From: Pisolithus tinctorius
Taxonomy: Eukaryota; Basidiomycota; Agaricomycetes; Boletales; Pisolithaceae
Direction of reading: 5' to 3'
Assembly (NCBI GenBank): GCA_024663395.1
Contig: JANFAH010000001.1
Location: 310,001 to 374,000, forward strand
DNA length: 64,000 nucleotides
This document shows positions 42,848 to 53,029 of this stretch, in pieces. The position numbers and the translations under genes were made by a program. Numbering within the stretch: position 1 is the stretch's first letter; each line of letters starts with the position of its first letter. Under the pieces are notes generated by a model, which was not told the DNA's origin, did not search any database, and worked only from the letters and a program-made list of their open reading frames with translations.

Positions 42848-45800
42848 TCAGCTGTCTGCGGAAAAAGCCTCCACATCATCATCAGTGGGGTCATCCTCAG
42901 CCTCTTCAAGAAGGTGGTCTAGTTCTTCATCATCTAACCCAGTAATGCGAGTTACGGTTGCGCGGGTCTGAGACCGCGGGTGGTAGGGAAGTAAGCGAAA
43001 TGCAGCGAAGCGGAGTTTGGAGATGGAGCCATCCAGCTCGGCCAGCAGGTACGAGCCGCCAGTGGTCCGACGAAGGACGACCATGGGACCGGTGTACCGC
43101 GGCTTTGTCTTCCGGTTCAGCTCTTTCTCTACGCGGGAGTTGCGAACAAGCACGAGGGCGCCGGGAGCGAAGTCATGGTCTTTAATGCGATGCTGAAAGG
43201 CGGCTTCGAACTGCTGGATGGACTGGAACCGTGTGCGGAGGACGTTGCCGCGGACCTGGTCCAAGTCATCCTGACGCTTCTGCAACCAGCGCGCTCGCCA
43301 AGCTATCAGTTCTGTGGTAGTCAGCGGTGTCGCATCATCGCGGGATAGGGGTAAGAGGAAGGTAGCTTCAACGAGGTCAAACGGGAACAGCGGTTCGACA
43401 CCATGTACCATGAAATAAGGGGACAGACCCGTGGATTTCAGAATGGTGACCCGCTCGGCCCAGAAGACGGAGTGCGCAACGGTGTGCCAGCGGCGATCAT
43501 CGTTCTCGCAGCTCTTCATGATAGCCTCGCGAACATCATAGTGGCGGCGCTCTACAATGCCGTTAGCCTGAGAGTTGTAAGGAGAGATACGGATGTGACG
43601 GATATGATATTGCGTGGCTAGGGCATCTAAAGCTTGGACGAACGCGGGACCGTTGTCGGTGACAATCTCGGTGAGCGGACCCCAGCGGCATAGGATATCC
43701 TCGAAGATGAAGGACGCGAGCGCGGTACTATTTTCCGCGCGCAACATGCGCCATTCGGGATATGAGGTGAGCGCGCAACGAGCCTGTACTATGTAGCGGT
43801 AGCCGCCGGCTTTGGGCATCAGCATCGTGTCAATGTGAGCTTTATGAAACAGGCCCCCTATCATGGGCACAGTGGGGGGAATATGAAGCTTCTGCGTCTG
43901 GCAGATCTGGCACTCATGACAAGTGCGGACATACCACTTCACATCCTCGACAAGAAGAGGCCACCAGAAGCGAAGGAGAAGGCGCGTGCGGACCGTGAAG
44001 ACTCCCTTATGTCCGAGGTCGTCATGCGCTTCTTTGATGAGACGATACTGCTTGGATTCGTCGATGACTAGCTGGTGCCGTCCGTGCGGTTCTCTACGCC
44101 ATAGATTTCCATCCAGGAGGAAGAAGCGGCTAGCCGAGTTGAAGAAAGATGAGTACTGCGCATCAGTAAGGTCAGGAGGTCGCTCGCGGGTCGCGAGGAA
44201 TGCGCGGATCATTCCTATCTTTGCTTCGTGTGCCCGAGCTTTCGCGGACCGCGGAATGGCAGGGTCGTCTGTGGTATCGGAAGGGTTATTAGCATCAGCA
44301 GTCGCAGAGAATGCGAGATAGAAGGATGCAGGCGGCGGGAGGCTCGCCCGATGGTAAGCGGGTGGCGGTAGGGAATGGCGATCTTGACTGGAAAGTGACA
44401 TAGGAGGCGGGCGGTCATTGACAACCTGTGTAGAGAAAGAGTAAAAACGGTCCAGCCAATCCTCGTGGTCGTCAACCTCGGGCGGGTCGAGCTCCGACCG
44501 CGGACGGCGGGATAAGCCGTCAGGGCCGGCATGCTTGTCCGTGGGAACGTGGACGAGTTTAAACGAGAAGAGGAGGACGCCAGCGATCCAGCGATTGATC
44601 GTCGCGTTAGGCTGGAGATCTGGGTTATTTATCATGCCCTTAATATACTTCGCATCTACCTCCACAGTGAAGTTAGTGAGACCGAAGATGTATACGCATA
44701 CCGCGCGCAACGCGCGGAAGAGACCGTACAACTCAAGCTTAGCCTGGGAGTAGCGGCTTTCCACTTCATTGAGGGTGATGGATCCGAAGCGACTTGGGTA
44801 CCGTCTGCCATCTTCGCCAAGCTGGTAGAGGATGTAGCCAACTGCGATGACCGATGTGTCGACTGCCAGAACTACTTCGCGACCACACTCGTAGTCGATT
44901 CTTCGGAGTGCGGGGGACTTTACAATTTCATCCTTGAGTCATTGCATGGCAGCGCGTTGCGGCTCTTCCCATGTGAATGGTACGTCTTTCCGCGTGAGCG
45001 CGACTAGCGGCCGCGCGATCTTGGCGAAGTCTTTGATGAAGATGCGTAGCACACCGCAGACGCCGAGGAAACCGCGAACCTGTGTCAGGTTGCGGCACTC
45101 GGGCCAGTCGCGGATCTTCTGCACTTTGCTTTCTTCAGGAATGCGACCTTCAAAGGTGCACTTGTGGCCAACGATCACAGCGGACGGAGCGGCTAGCACG
45201 AACTTCTTTGCCGAGACGGTGGCTCCGACGTTCTGCAAACGCTGAAGGATACGGTTAACGACTATACAGTGATTCCAGATAAATTTCCGAATCCCAGGAT
45301 TCTCCGGGATAGTCTCATAGGAGCCGTCTGCGCGCTGATAGCGGGTGGTCTCGGATTTCACGGGGACGTCATCTATGAAGGGTAGGGTATGATGCGGGAT
45401 CTCATCCTGGAGAACAAATGCAGTATCTCCCTGGTATACCTGTACCGCATTCGCATGACCTTGCGGCAGAGTAGTAAGCCGATGTGGTCCGAGGGGGGTA
45501 CCGAAGGTGGTGAGGTCGCGGGAATCGACGTGGAGTGCGCGCTGGTCATACCCGGAGTAGAGGTCCATCATCGCATACACTGCATATCCAGCAAAGGATT
45601 CTGCGAGATGTTCTACGAAGGGCGGAACGGACGCATCGCGGATGGTCACTGCATTCAGGGGCTGTAAGTCATGCACAAGGCGAAGAGACTTTCCGTCTTT
45701 CTTTACTACGCAGAACCAGCGGGAGCGGTAAGCCGCTGTAGAGGGTTCATACATGCCGGACTTGATGCGATCTTTAATCATGTCTATGACTTGGGCATGG

Positions 45801-46459
45801 ATCGCGTTCGGGATAGGGATATTGCGTTGGACCCAAGGCGTGTGCGGAATCGTAGGAATCTTTACTGGCGGAAAATAGCGTTCGTCTAGGTGCCCGCGCT
45901 CTGTAATGTCCCAAGCGAATGCGAGCTCATGGACCGAAACGAGCCAAGTTACGAGTTTAAGTTCTTCTGGCCAAAGCCAATCCGCAGGATCGAGGTCGAG
46001 TTCCGCGGCCCGTTCGGCGGTGAAGCGGATGCCCGGAGCGAAGTCTGGTGGATGGGTTGGAAGTGGTTGGAGACCAGCGAGCGGGTCGTCAGGCAGGCTG
46101 CGCACGATGCGGTATTCTTCCGCCATCGGGGCAGGTACCGTCCGAACCTTCTTGGCAACCGGCTTGTAAACGAGGGTGCGAACCGCGGGATCTAGTTGAT
46201 AAACGCTGCCGAATGCGGCTATAGCAGAGGGGTTTAGTATTGTCTGAGTGGAAGAGAGGAAAGTGAAAGCAGGCGAGGGTATTCCGGCGGGTATGTTCCG
46301 TGGTACGGGTGCCGCGGGCGAAGAGAAGTTCGTCGAAGTAAAGGCTAACGATGAGACTGTAGGACTGAGGAACGGATAACAGCGGCTAAATAGGAAACAG
46401 GACGTTTTAGTAGGCTCTCCCCGACCGTTTGGTGGATCATCGATATTCAAAAACCCCAT
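42848..46459 (-). CDS. pol: Gypsy-3 pol (RT, RNase H, integrase), one TGA
   Basis: One frame interrupted only by TGA at 44939-44941 (AAMQ-stop-LKDEIV), where CGA is the simplest ancestor. Reverse transcriptase: SRWFCVVKKDGKSLRLVHDL, MDLYSGYDQ and catalytic LPFIDDVPV; RNase H (AVDTSVIAVGYILYQLG); integrase zinc site (CHECQICQTQK) and acids in HIDTM, VTDNGPAF and VERRHYDVRE; then a beta-rich C-terminal domain (PGALVLVRNSRVEKELNRK). It overlaps gag by 13 nt in -1 register; the ATG at 46459 could be used, but frameshifting at TTTTTGA is more likely. No chromodomain seen. Confidence 0.9.
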
Positions 46460-49309
46460 TCGACTATACTTTGGTGGCTATGGCAGTGCTTGCCGCACTT
46501 GCAGCGTGGACAGCCCTCGCGCCACGGGCGCGTGGGCAAAGTGTACTCGCGGCCGTCGTTCGGGTCTCGGAGAGTGATCCGCTGTCCGCCGTCGGGATAG
46601 TCGTTTGTTACCGCACTCATAAGGCAAATGAACGGACGTCCGAGGAGCATGTCGAAGTTGGCATGCTCAATTACTTGAACCTGGAGCATGACTGGCCCAG
46701 CACCGAAGTCGAGTTTCAGGTTCTCTAGTACGCCTACAGTAGTGTCTTTAGACATGTTAGCAGACGTCATAGTCATGAGATGATCGCTGCGCAATGGAAG
46801 CCCGATCTTTTCCCAAACGCGCCTGGGCATGGCGACGATTTCCGAACCGGAATCTAGTACGCAGTTGATGGTGACGTCGGTCCCAGGGACCTTGGCTTCG
46901 AGGCAGCGGAGCGGCAGAGTGTGGTGAGCTACGATGGAGCCGTCGTCACCGCGGATAACGCGGTCTCCGTATTCGCGCGCGGTTCTTTGAGGGTCGCGGC
47001 CGGTCAGTTCATTCACTTGTACTCCTTCTTCATCGTCGCTACGAACTACCTCAATCTCGTTTGTGGTGACGCGTTTCGCCATGGTGATGTCTCTGAACTG
47101 TTTGCGAAACTCCGGGGCAACTGCAAATAATTCTTTGACTGGCATGGCAACGCTGGTTTCGAGTACGCGCTCCACGATACGCTTGGGCGCGGCTTCGTCT
47201 TCGAGAGGGAACGAGTAACGGTACTGGTTTTGATTGCGAGCTGCTGGGTACGGTGTCTGCGACGGAACAATTGCCGCGGGAACAGGGTCCTTGCGCGCGG
47301 GCGTTGGAGCCGGATTAGTCGGAGGAACATATGGTTTCGTAGCGGTAGATGTTGGTGCAGGTGTGGAGGGCTCAGATGCCTGGCGAGCGGCACGCGAACT
47401 TTGAACACCAGGGGAAATGATTTCCTCTTCAACAGTGGCTGCGCGCGGGTCGACTCGTGGAGGGTTGGCAGGACGTGCCGCGGGTCGAGCTGTGATTTCA
47501 ACTCCGTCGAAGCGGGCTTTCTTTCCGCGGGAAATGACTGCTCCCTTGTTACCTTTATCCGCTTGGTAGGTAGCCCAAGCTTGAGCGACATATGCTTGGA
47601 AGTCAGGGTCGGCTAAGTCTGCGACAGGTTCATCGGCGTCTTGGACGGTGTTTAAGAAGGCAGAAGGCTGGATTTCCAGCTGCACGTCAATTTCGGGATG
47701 AGCAACGCAGAAGAGGTTAGCGGTGCCTTGCGCGGCCGCGTTGCGCGGAGCGGCAGGAGTCGTAGCACGCGCGCTGGCCTGGTCTCTGTCAGCCATGACG
47801 CGGTCAACAGCCTCTCTCAGTGAGTTACATTCAGGGAAACGTGGAATTCGGCTCCCGTCCGCCAGATAGAGACGGTTGTCTGTACCTCTCGTGATCTTAC
47901 CGGCACGGATATAAACTTCAACGAGCGCGCACATCCTTGTCCAGTGGTTGGGGTCTGCACAGAAACCGCAGCCGGGTCTGCGTTGCTGCGGCGGAGGCTG
48001 CGTCTGGAAGTTGTATTCCTGTTTAACAACAGTACCAGCAGGTGGCACTTGCGGCATGTAAGCCGACGAGGGAGGTGCAGCTGGCGAGGCCGCGGTACCC
48101 ATCGTCGGTACCGCGCTACGAAGAGCGGATCCTGTCAGAAGGAACTTGGCGGCTTTGACGACTTCTGCGAGTGGGTATGGATCGTCAGGGTGGAGGTCGG
48201 TGCGGACTATAGAGAGTCGATGACGAATACGATCTGCGATGGCCCTCGGGAAGCCATTCAGGAACATGGAATCCCGTTCCGTCTCTGCAAGCTTTTTAGT
48301 TTTAATGAGCAGGGCAGAAATCTTAGCGAATTTCCGCTGGTATTCTCCGAGGTCATCCTGGTTCCGCATAGGCTTGGACTGATATTCTTCGATGAGGTAC
48401 TGCAAGTCTGCACGGCAGTAGCGGTCGTCACCCTCGCAGCCAGGGTACAAACCCTTAACAGCTACAACGAAGGCATCCCAGTCGTCGGCCGCGGGAGCGG
48501 CTTCCGGAAGCGTTTGCCAGACCTCGGCTTCTTCGAGGTCAGCGTAGCGGATTGCGGCTTTGATCTTGCCACGGTCATCAAGAGCAGCGAGAGTACCGAG
48601 GAAGTCGATGTCTTCGAGGTAGCGCGGAAGCTGCGCGGGAGAATCTCCGCTAAATTTAGGTGAGTTTTGTGTTCCGCGGAGCGGCATCTGAAACTGAGGA
48701 TTAGCCATTGGTGGGTTAACCTGTGGTGGCGGTGCCGGATTGGTAACGGGTGGAACGGGTATTGGTTGCGGGTGCGAAGCGGTTGGTATAGTGCGCGAGC
48801 GAGCGGGCGGAAGTGTTGGCGGGTTACTAATTGGCTGATGGGTGGTCTGCGACCGAGTGAGTGGTCGCGGCAGTGTGGCGGATGGAGCTGGGAGTCTGGG
48901 TATAGATTCGGAGGCGTCAAAGAGACGGGAAAAAGAGGGCGTCGGTGATGATGAATCAGATGATGTGACGGGTGTTAAAGGTGACGGCGGGGTTTCGGGC
49001 CTTCGGGGAGTCGAGTGGATAAAGCCACCGGGAAAATCAGGGGCAGTGAGATCTAGGTGATCCGACGCGACGGATATCTGATCTGCCGAGATATCAGGAG
49101 GAGTGATCGCGGGTAGTACCCACGGAATGTCAGCGGGTAATTGCGCGTGATCCGGTGTTACGGGTGAAACAGGGCGGAAAATGCCGGAGTCTTCTGACAG
49201 GTTCAGATTGCGAAAGTGCAGGCGTAAATTTTCTAGTTCGGTGCGTTCGGTGGTGCGCCTGAGCGACCTTCTGGAAGCGACAGCAGAATCCCTCGCGGTG
49301 GGCTCCAGT
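46447..49309 (-). CDS. gag: Gypsy-3 gag-protease polyprotein
   Basis: The frame is open from the LTR; the first ATG is at 48708 (MANPQFQMPLRG), so the upstream Pro/Ser/Thr-rich codons may be untranslated, or translation may start at a non-ATG codon. The capsid-like part contains KIKAAIRYADLEEAEVW and DLGEYQRKFAKI. A Cys/His cluster (CGFCADPNHWTRMC) follows, then a Pro-rich linker and a retropepsin fold with the active site INCVLDSGSEIVAMP and MLLGRPF. It ends EWGF-TGA at 46447-46449, inside a run of five T, and the pol frame crosses in -1 register. Confidence 0.88.
49287..49307 (-). promoter_or_regulatory. Gypsy-3 tRNA primer-binding site
   Basis: On the minus strand it begins TGGAGCCCACCGCGAG, two bases inside the 5' LTR end. 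Its complement ends in CCA and has a GAATCCC T-arm-like stretch, as the 3' end of a tRNA would. The tRNA species is not determined. Confidence 0.65.
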
Positions 49310-49925
49310 TGTAGGAAAAGTCCAAGTAGCTGTATAACACGAGCTAGATGGCTTAGATAACAACAATAAAAAAAATGAAGGGAACGAATTGTTCGTCCCA
49401 AGGGATCCTGGACTGTCGGGACTAGAAGGAGAGACCCAGCGCTTTGTAGCGGTAGTGTTTCGTGGCGTGCGCGGCGTGGTCCGCGGAGTAGTACTAGCGA
49501 TGCGAGCGGTATACGTAGTTCGTGCGCGGCGGAATGCGAGATGTGCGGTGTAGACAAAGTGGAAAGAAACTCGTGGTGACCTTCCGAGTGCCAAAAGGTA
49601 TCCTTCTGTACCTAAGTACAGGGCTTTATAGTCCGGACAAACCCGGAACCTAAGTAAGACAGGGTACAGTAAAGGAAAGTCGCGCGACAGCGCGTACACA
49701 GAAGACAGGCCAAACTGAGGCCGAGGGTATACTACAAGCACTAAAGGAATAGAGACCGTGATAAGAGAAGGAGTCCGAGGAAAAACAACAACCGGAGCAC
49801 AGCGGCCGTGGGTATAGCATTGCGCGAGAGGGAGCGAGGGCGCGGGAAGGTAGCGTGCGAACAATGGTGAACGCGAGAGGGGAGCGGACGTAACAGTAGT
49901 CACGGAACGGTTAATGATAGGGGTA
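49310..49925 (-). repeat. Gypsy-3 5' LTR
   Basis: 616 bp; partner of 39891-40515 without the extra 9-bp unit. Confidence 0.85.
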
Positions 49926-49930
49926 GACGT

Positions 49931-52388
49931 TCCTCCTTGAGAATTTTGGTGATCATCGACCTGAAATGCATCAGTAGATAATGACCCGGTTTCGCTGTTG
50001 GTCGCTCACTCGATCTAATAACTGCTTGGTTGTCCGCCAGTATCGTGACTGGGTATACTACCTCGTCCCTGGTGTCCAGTAGTTGTGCTGCTAGCAGTAG
50101 CGCTGCTGCTTCCGCCTCGAATACTGTGTGTTGCGTGTCGTTACCCAGGTGATACCGTAGCGTGGCGACGTGCTTGTAGTCTACGTATAGAACTGCCGCT
50201 GCTCCTACTCCACCCTCCGTGATTGATCCGTCTGTGAATATTAGTGTACGGTCTTCGATTTTCGCTAGGTCTTTGAGTGCTTCTTTTTTGTTCGGGGCTA
50301 TGGCTGTGATATGTGAGGGGCGTGCGTTGGGGGGGACTGGACATGGGTTGATTTTCTCTATGCGTCTTGGATTGATTTCTAGGTCATGGATCAAGCGGTG
50401 GAGTGCAGCTCGGTGTCGTTTGACATTGGACCTGGCGATTTTGTCGACGTGTGCGCGGAGTGGATGGTTGTCTGGTAGTGTGGAGAGTCGTAGTGCCGCT
50501 TTGTAGAGTGTATGCTGGATGAGCAACGGCGCAGGGGGGATGTGGGCGTGGGCGAGTAGGGCGTCAGTGGGGGTGGTTTTCATGGCTCCCGTGGCTGCTA
50601 GTGCCACTGTTCTTTGAACCGTCGTGAGTCGCCTTGCAATTCCTTTTGATCCTCTGACTCCAGAGGCATGGTCACCGGCGTAGGCCGGCTTCAGCCAGAC
50701 CGAGGCTGCGTACATTATCTTTGGGACTACCGTGGTTTGGTAGAGCTGTCGTATTAGCTTCATGGGGATGCCCCATGATGTTGCGGAGAGTCTTCTCAAG
50801 AGAAGAGCTTGCCTCGTTCCCTTTGCCAGGGCTTGGGCCGCGTGGGTCTTCCACCTTAGTTCTTGGTCTAAAATTACACCTAGAAATTTGTGAGTCGCCG
50901 TCGGGACTATTACTGTACCTCTTATTGTTAGTTGGGTTCTGGGTTTGGCTCTGTTGAGCGTGAAGTCCATGAGCGCGAATTTGCTGGTTTCGAAGCGTGA
51001 GTTGTGCTTGTTGGACCAATCGTAGCCGCCGTCCTCCCGTTCCATCATGTCAAGCAGCGTGGTGTGGGTGTCTGTGAATGACTTGCCTATGGCTATAAAT
51101 GCCATGTCGTCTACGAAGGCTAATGTTAGTTCATTTTTACCTTTGGCCGTGTCGACTAGGTCCGAGCTGTAAATAACGTATAGGATCATCGAGAGGGGGT
51201 TGCCTTGGCCGATACCGTTCTTGATGGGGAACCAACTGGATTCGTAGTCGTCGAACCTTAGCCTTGTCTTCCTGTCTGCTAACAGTCGCTCTGTGAATTG
51301 TACTATCTCTAACGGGAGTCTTCTTTTTCTCATGTTATGTAGTAGACGGTCTGTTACCGCGTTTGGGAACGCTCCTTCGATGTCCAGAAATAGTGCGGAC
51401 ACGACTTTTTTCTGTCGCCAGGCGTGTCGTACGGTGGTTTCGAGTAGAAGTAGTGAGTCTTCGGTTGACCGTCCTGGTCTGCCTCCAAAGTGGGTGGCCG
51501 GGAGGAGTTGATGTTTTTCGAGGGTGTAGGACGTGCGATCTGCTACTATTGCTGAGAGTAACTTTGCGGTGGTGTTGAGAAGTGCTATCGGGCGATATGC
51601 TTTCGGTGTTGAATAGTCGGGTTTGCCAGGCTTGCGTAGAATCACCGTGATTGATTCTCTCCACGGGTTGTAGTACGTGCGATAGGTGAATACTGCGTTG
51701 AATAGATGTAGTAAGTAGTCCGATAGCAACGGGGATTTTTGGAATACTATGTTTGCTACTCCATCTGGTCCGGGAGCTTTATATGGGCTGAGGTTTTTGA
51801 TGGCGCGCGCTATCTGCTCCTTCGTGATGGGGTTCCATCGCGCGGCTGGTTCTGGGTATTCATATTCTTGTGGTACTGTTGAGAGAGGCGGTGGGGGTGG
51901 GAATAGCATTTGTGCAAATAGTTGACTTTTGTCCTCGTTGGAGCTGGTCATGGTGGTGATGCCGGCGGCATTGGTGTGTTTAAGCGTTGGTATTCTGGTC
52001 TTGCTGCCGTCGCCGTATGGTTTGGAGATGTAGGTGTTTGCGGTCCAGAGGTCCCGGTCGCCCGCCTCTTCCAGCCAATCCCTCCAGTGACGCTTCTTGG
52101 CCTCGCGTATGGCTTTGTCGTATGCTTTCGTTTTTTCTTTGTGTTGGCTGTGAACGGGGTGATCGCAGATCGCTCGGAAGGTGTACGAAGTTTTACTTAG
52201 CGTTTTGAGCTCTCCCCGTAGTATTGTTAGTTCTTTTGACCACCAGCGTTTGATGTGTGGGTGTGGGCGGGTCTTTGGTACTTCCTTTTCTAGGGTCGTT
52301 CGTAGCGCTGTGTCGATTCCTTTTGCGTATCTTTGGAATTCTTGTTCGCTGGTGATTGCCCTTGGTGGGCCGACTTTGGTCAGTTCTG
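49931..52388 (-). CDS. LINE-1 ORF2, central part (reverse transcriptase to RNase H)
   Basis: Open throughout between the two nested elements. It contains the RT core: SPYKAPGPDGVANIVF, AYRPIALLNTTAKLL, LFLDIEGAFPNAV, GIGQGNPLSMILYVIY and the catalytic LAFVDDMAFIA, then the thumb and the start of RNase H (IFTDGSITEGGVGAAAV, ADNQAVIRSSERP). Joined to 59012-59849 across LINE-2 the frame is continuous. At the Gypsy-3 side the frame does not rejoin cleanly (see findings). Confidence 0.9.
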
Positions 52389-52398
52389 TCTTGAGGAT

Positions 52399-52431
<33 letters not shown>

Positions 52432-52432
<1 letters not shown>

Positions 52433-53029
52433 ATTCTGGATTAAAGTGCGTGAGGGTGGTTTACCCTATGTTGCACTATTCTACCGTAGTTTATGCGCTA
52501 GCAAAAGGCCCCCTGTGGCCTACCAGCCCCTGCAGGCGAGCGAATGCCCTGATGGCAGGACCTTTTGGTCCCCCATCAGTCTGCCGTTCCCGCCGGCCAT
52601 TTTAGACGTTCCGCCTTGAAGCAGGGGTGGTTTTGTACTTCGGCTAGTCGTTAAACTCTATCTACACTGTCCTGGCAGCCTTGAGGCCAGCTGGTATGGA
52701 GGGGAACGTGGTTTTCTATGTCCGAGTTGGTGCATCTGTCATGAGGTTTGGTCTGCGCGTGGTGATGGAATGTGCTCGGGGGACATAGAGCCCTGTTCGT
52801 GGCTTTCAGCCGGGGTATGTGGTTTGGATTCTAGGTATGGTTTTTTTTTTTTTTTTTTTTTCTACTTCATGTGAGAGTCGGGCGAATGGGGGGTATGGGA
52901 CGTGGGTGTCGGTCTGGGTTTGCGGTGGTGGTGTGTGTTTGGAGTCACTAGGGGTTCGTGGGGTACGTGTGTGTGGGGATTGTCTTGCGTTTTTCGTTAT
53001 GTTAGTGGTCGCGCCTGTGTTGTGTTATC
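52432..53029 (-). other. LINE-2 3' UTR with covarying hairpin
   Basis: Hairpin 52549-52579: CTGATGG with CCATCAG and GGACC with GGTCC, loop TTTT. An internal 20-nt T tract (52842-52861) may be an older poly(A) remnant or a simple repeat. No coding frame. Confidence 0.75.

Larger units (their letters stand above)
39891..49925 (-). mobile_element. Gypsy-3: Ty3/Gypsy element with antisense accessory gene, TSD GACGT
   Basis: LTRs 39891-40515 and 49310-49925 are almost identical; I see one substitution, a 9-bp tandem unit gained in the left copy (GCGAGCGGT) and different outermost dinucleotides. GACGT flanks it (39886-39890, 49926-49930). Minus-strand order: gag-pro (49309 to 46447), RT (46459 to 44939), RNase H and integrase (44764 to 42848), then a 2.3 kb untranslated region carrying a spliced gene on the opposite strand. 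A primer-binding site lies 2 nt inside the 5' LTR. Length 10,035 bp. The youngest LTR pair in the window. Confidence 0.9.
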
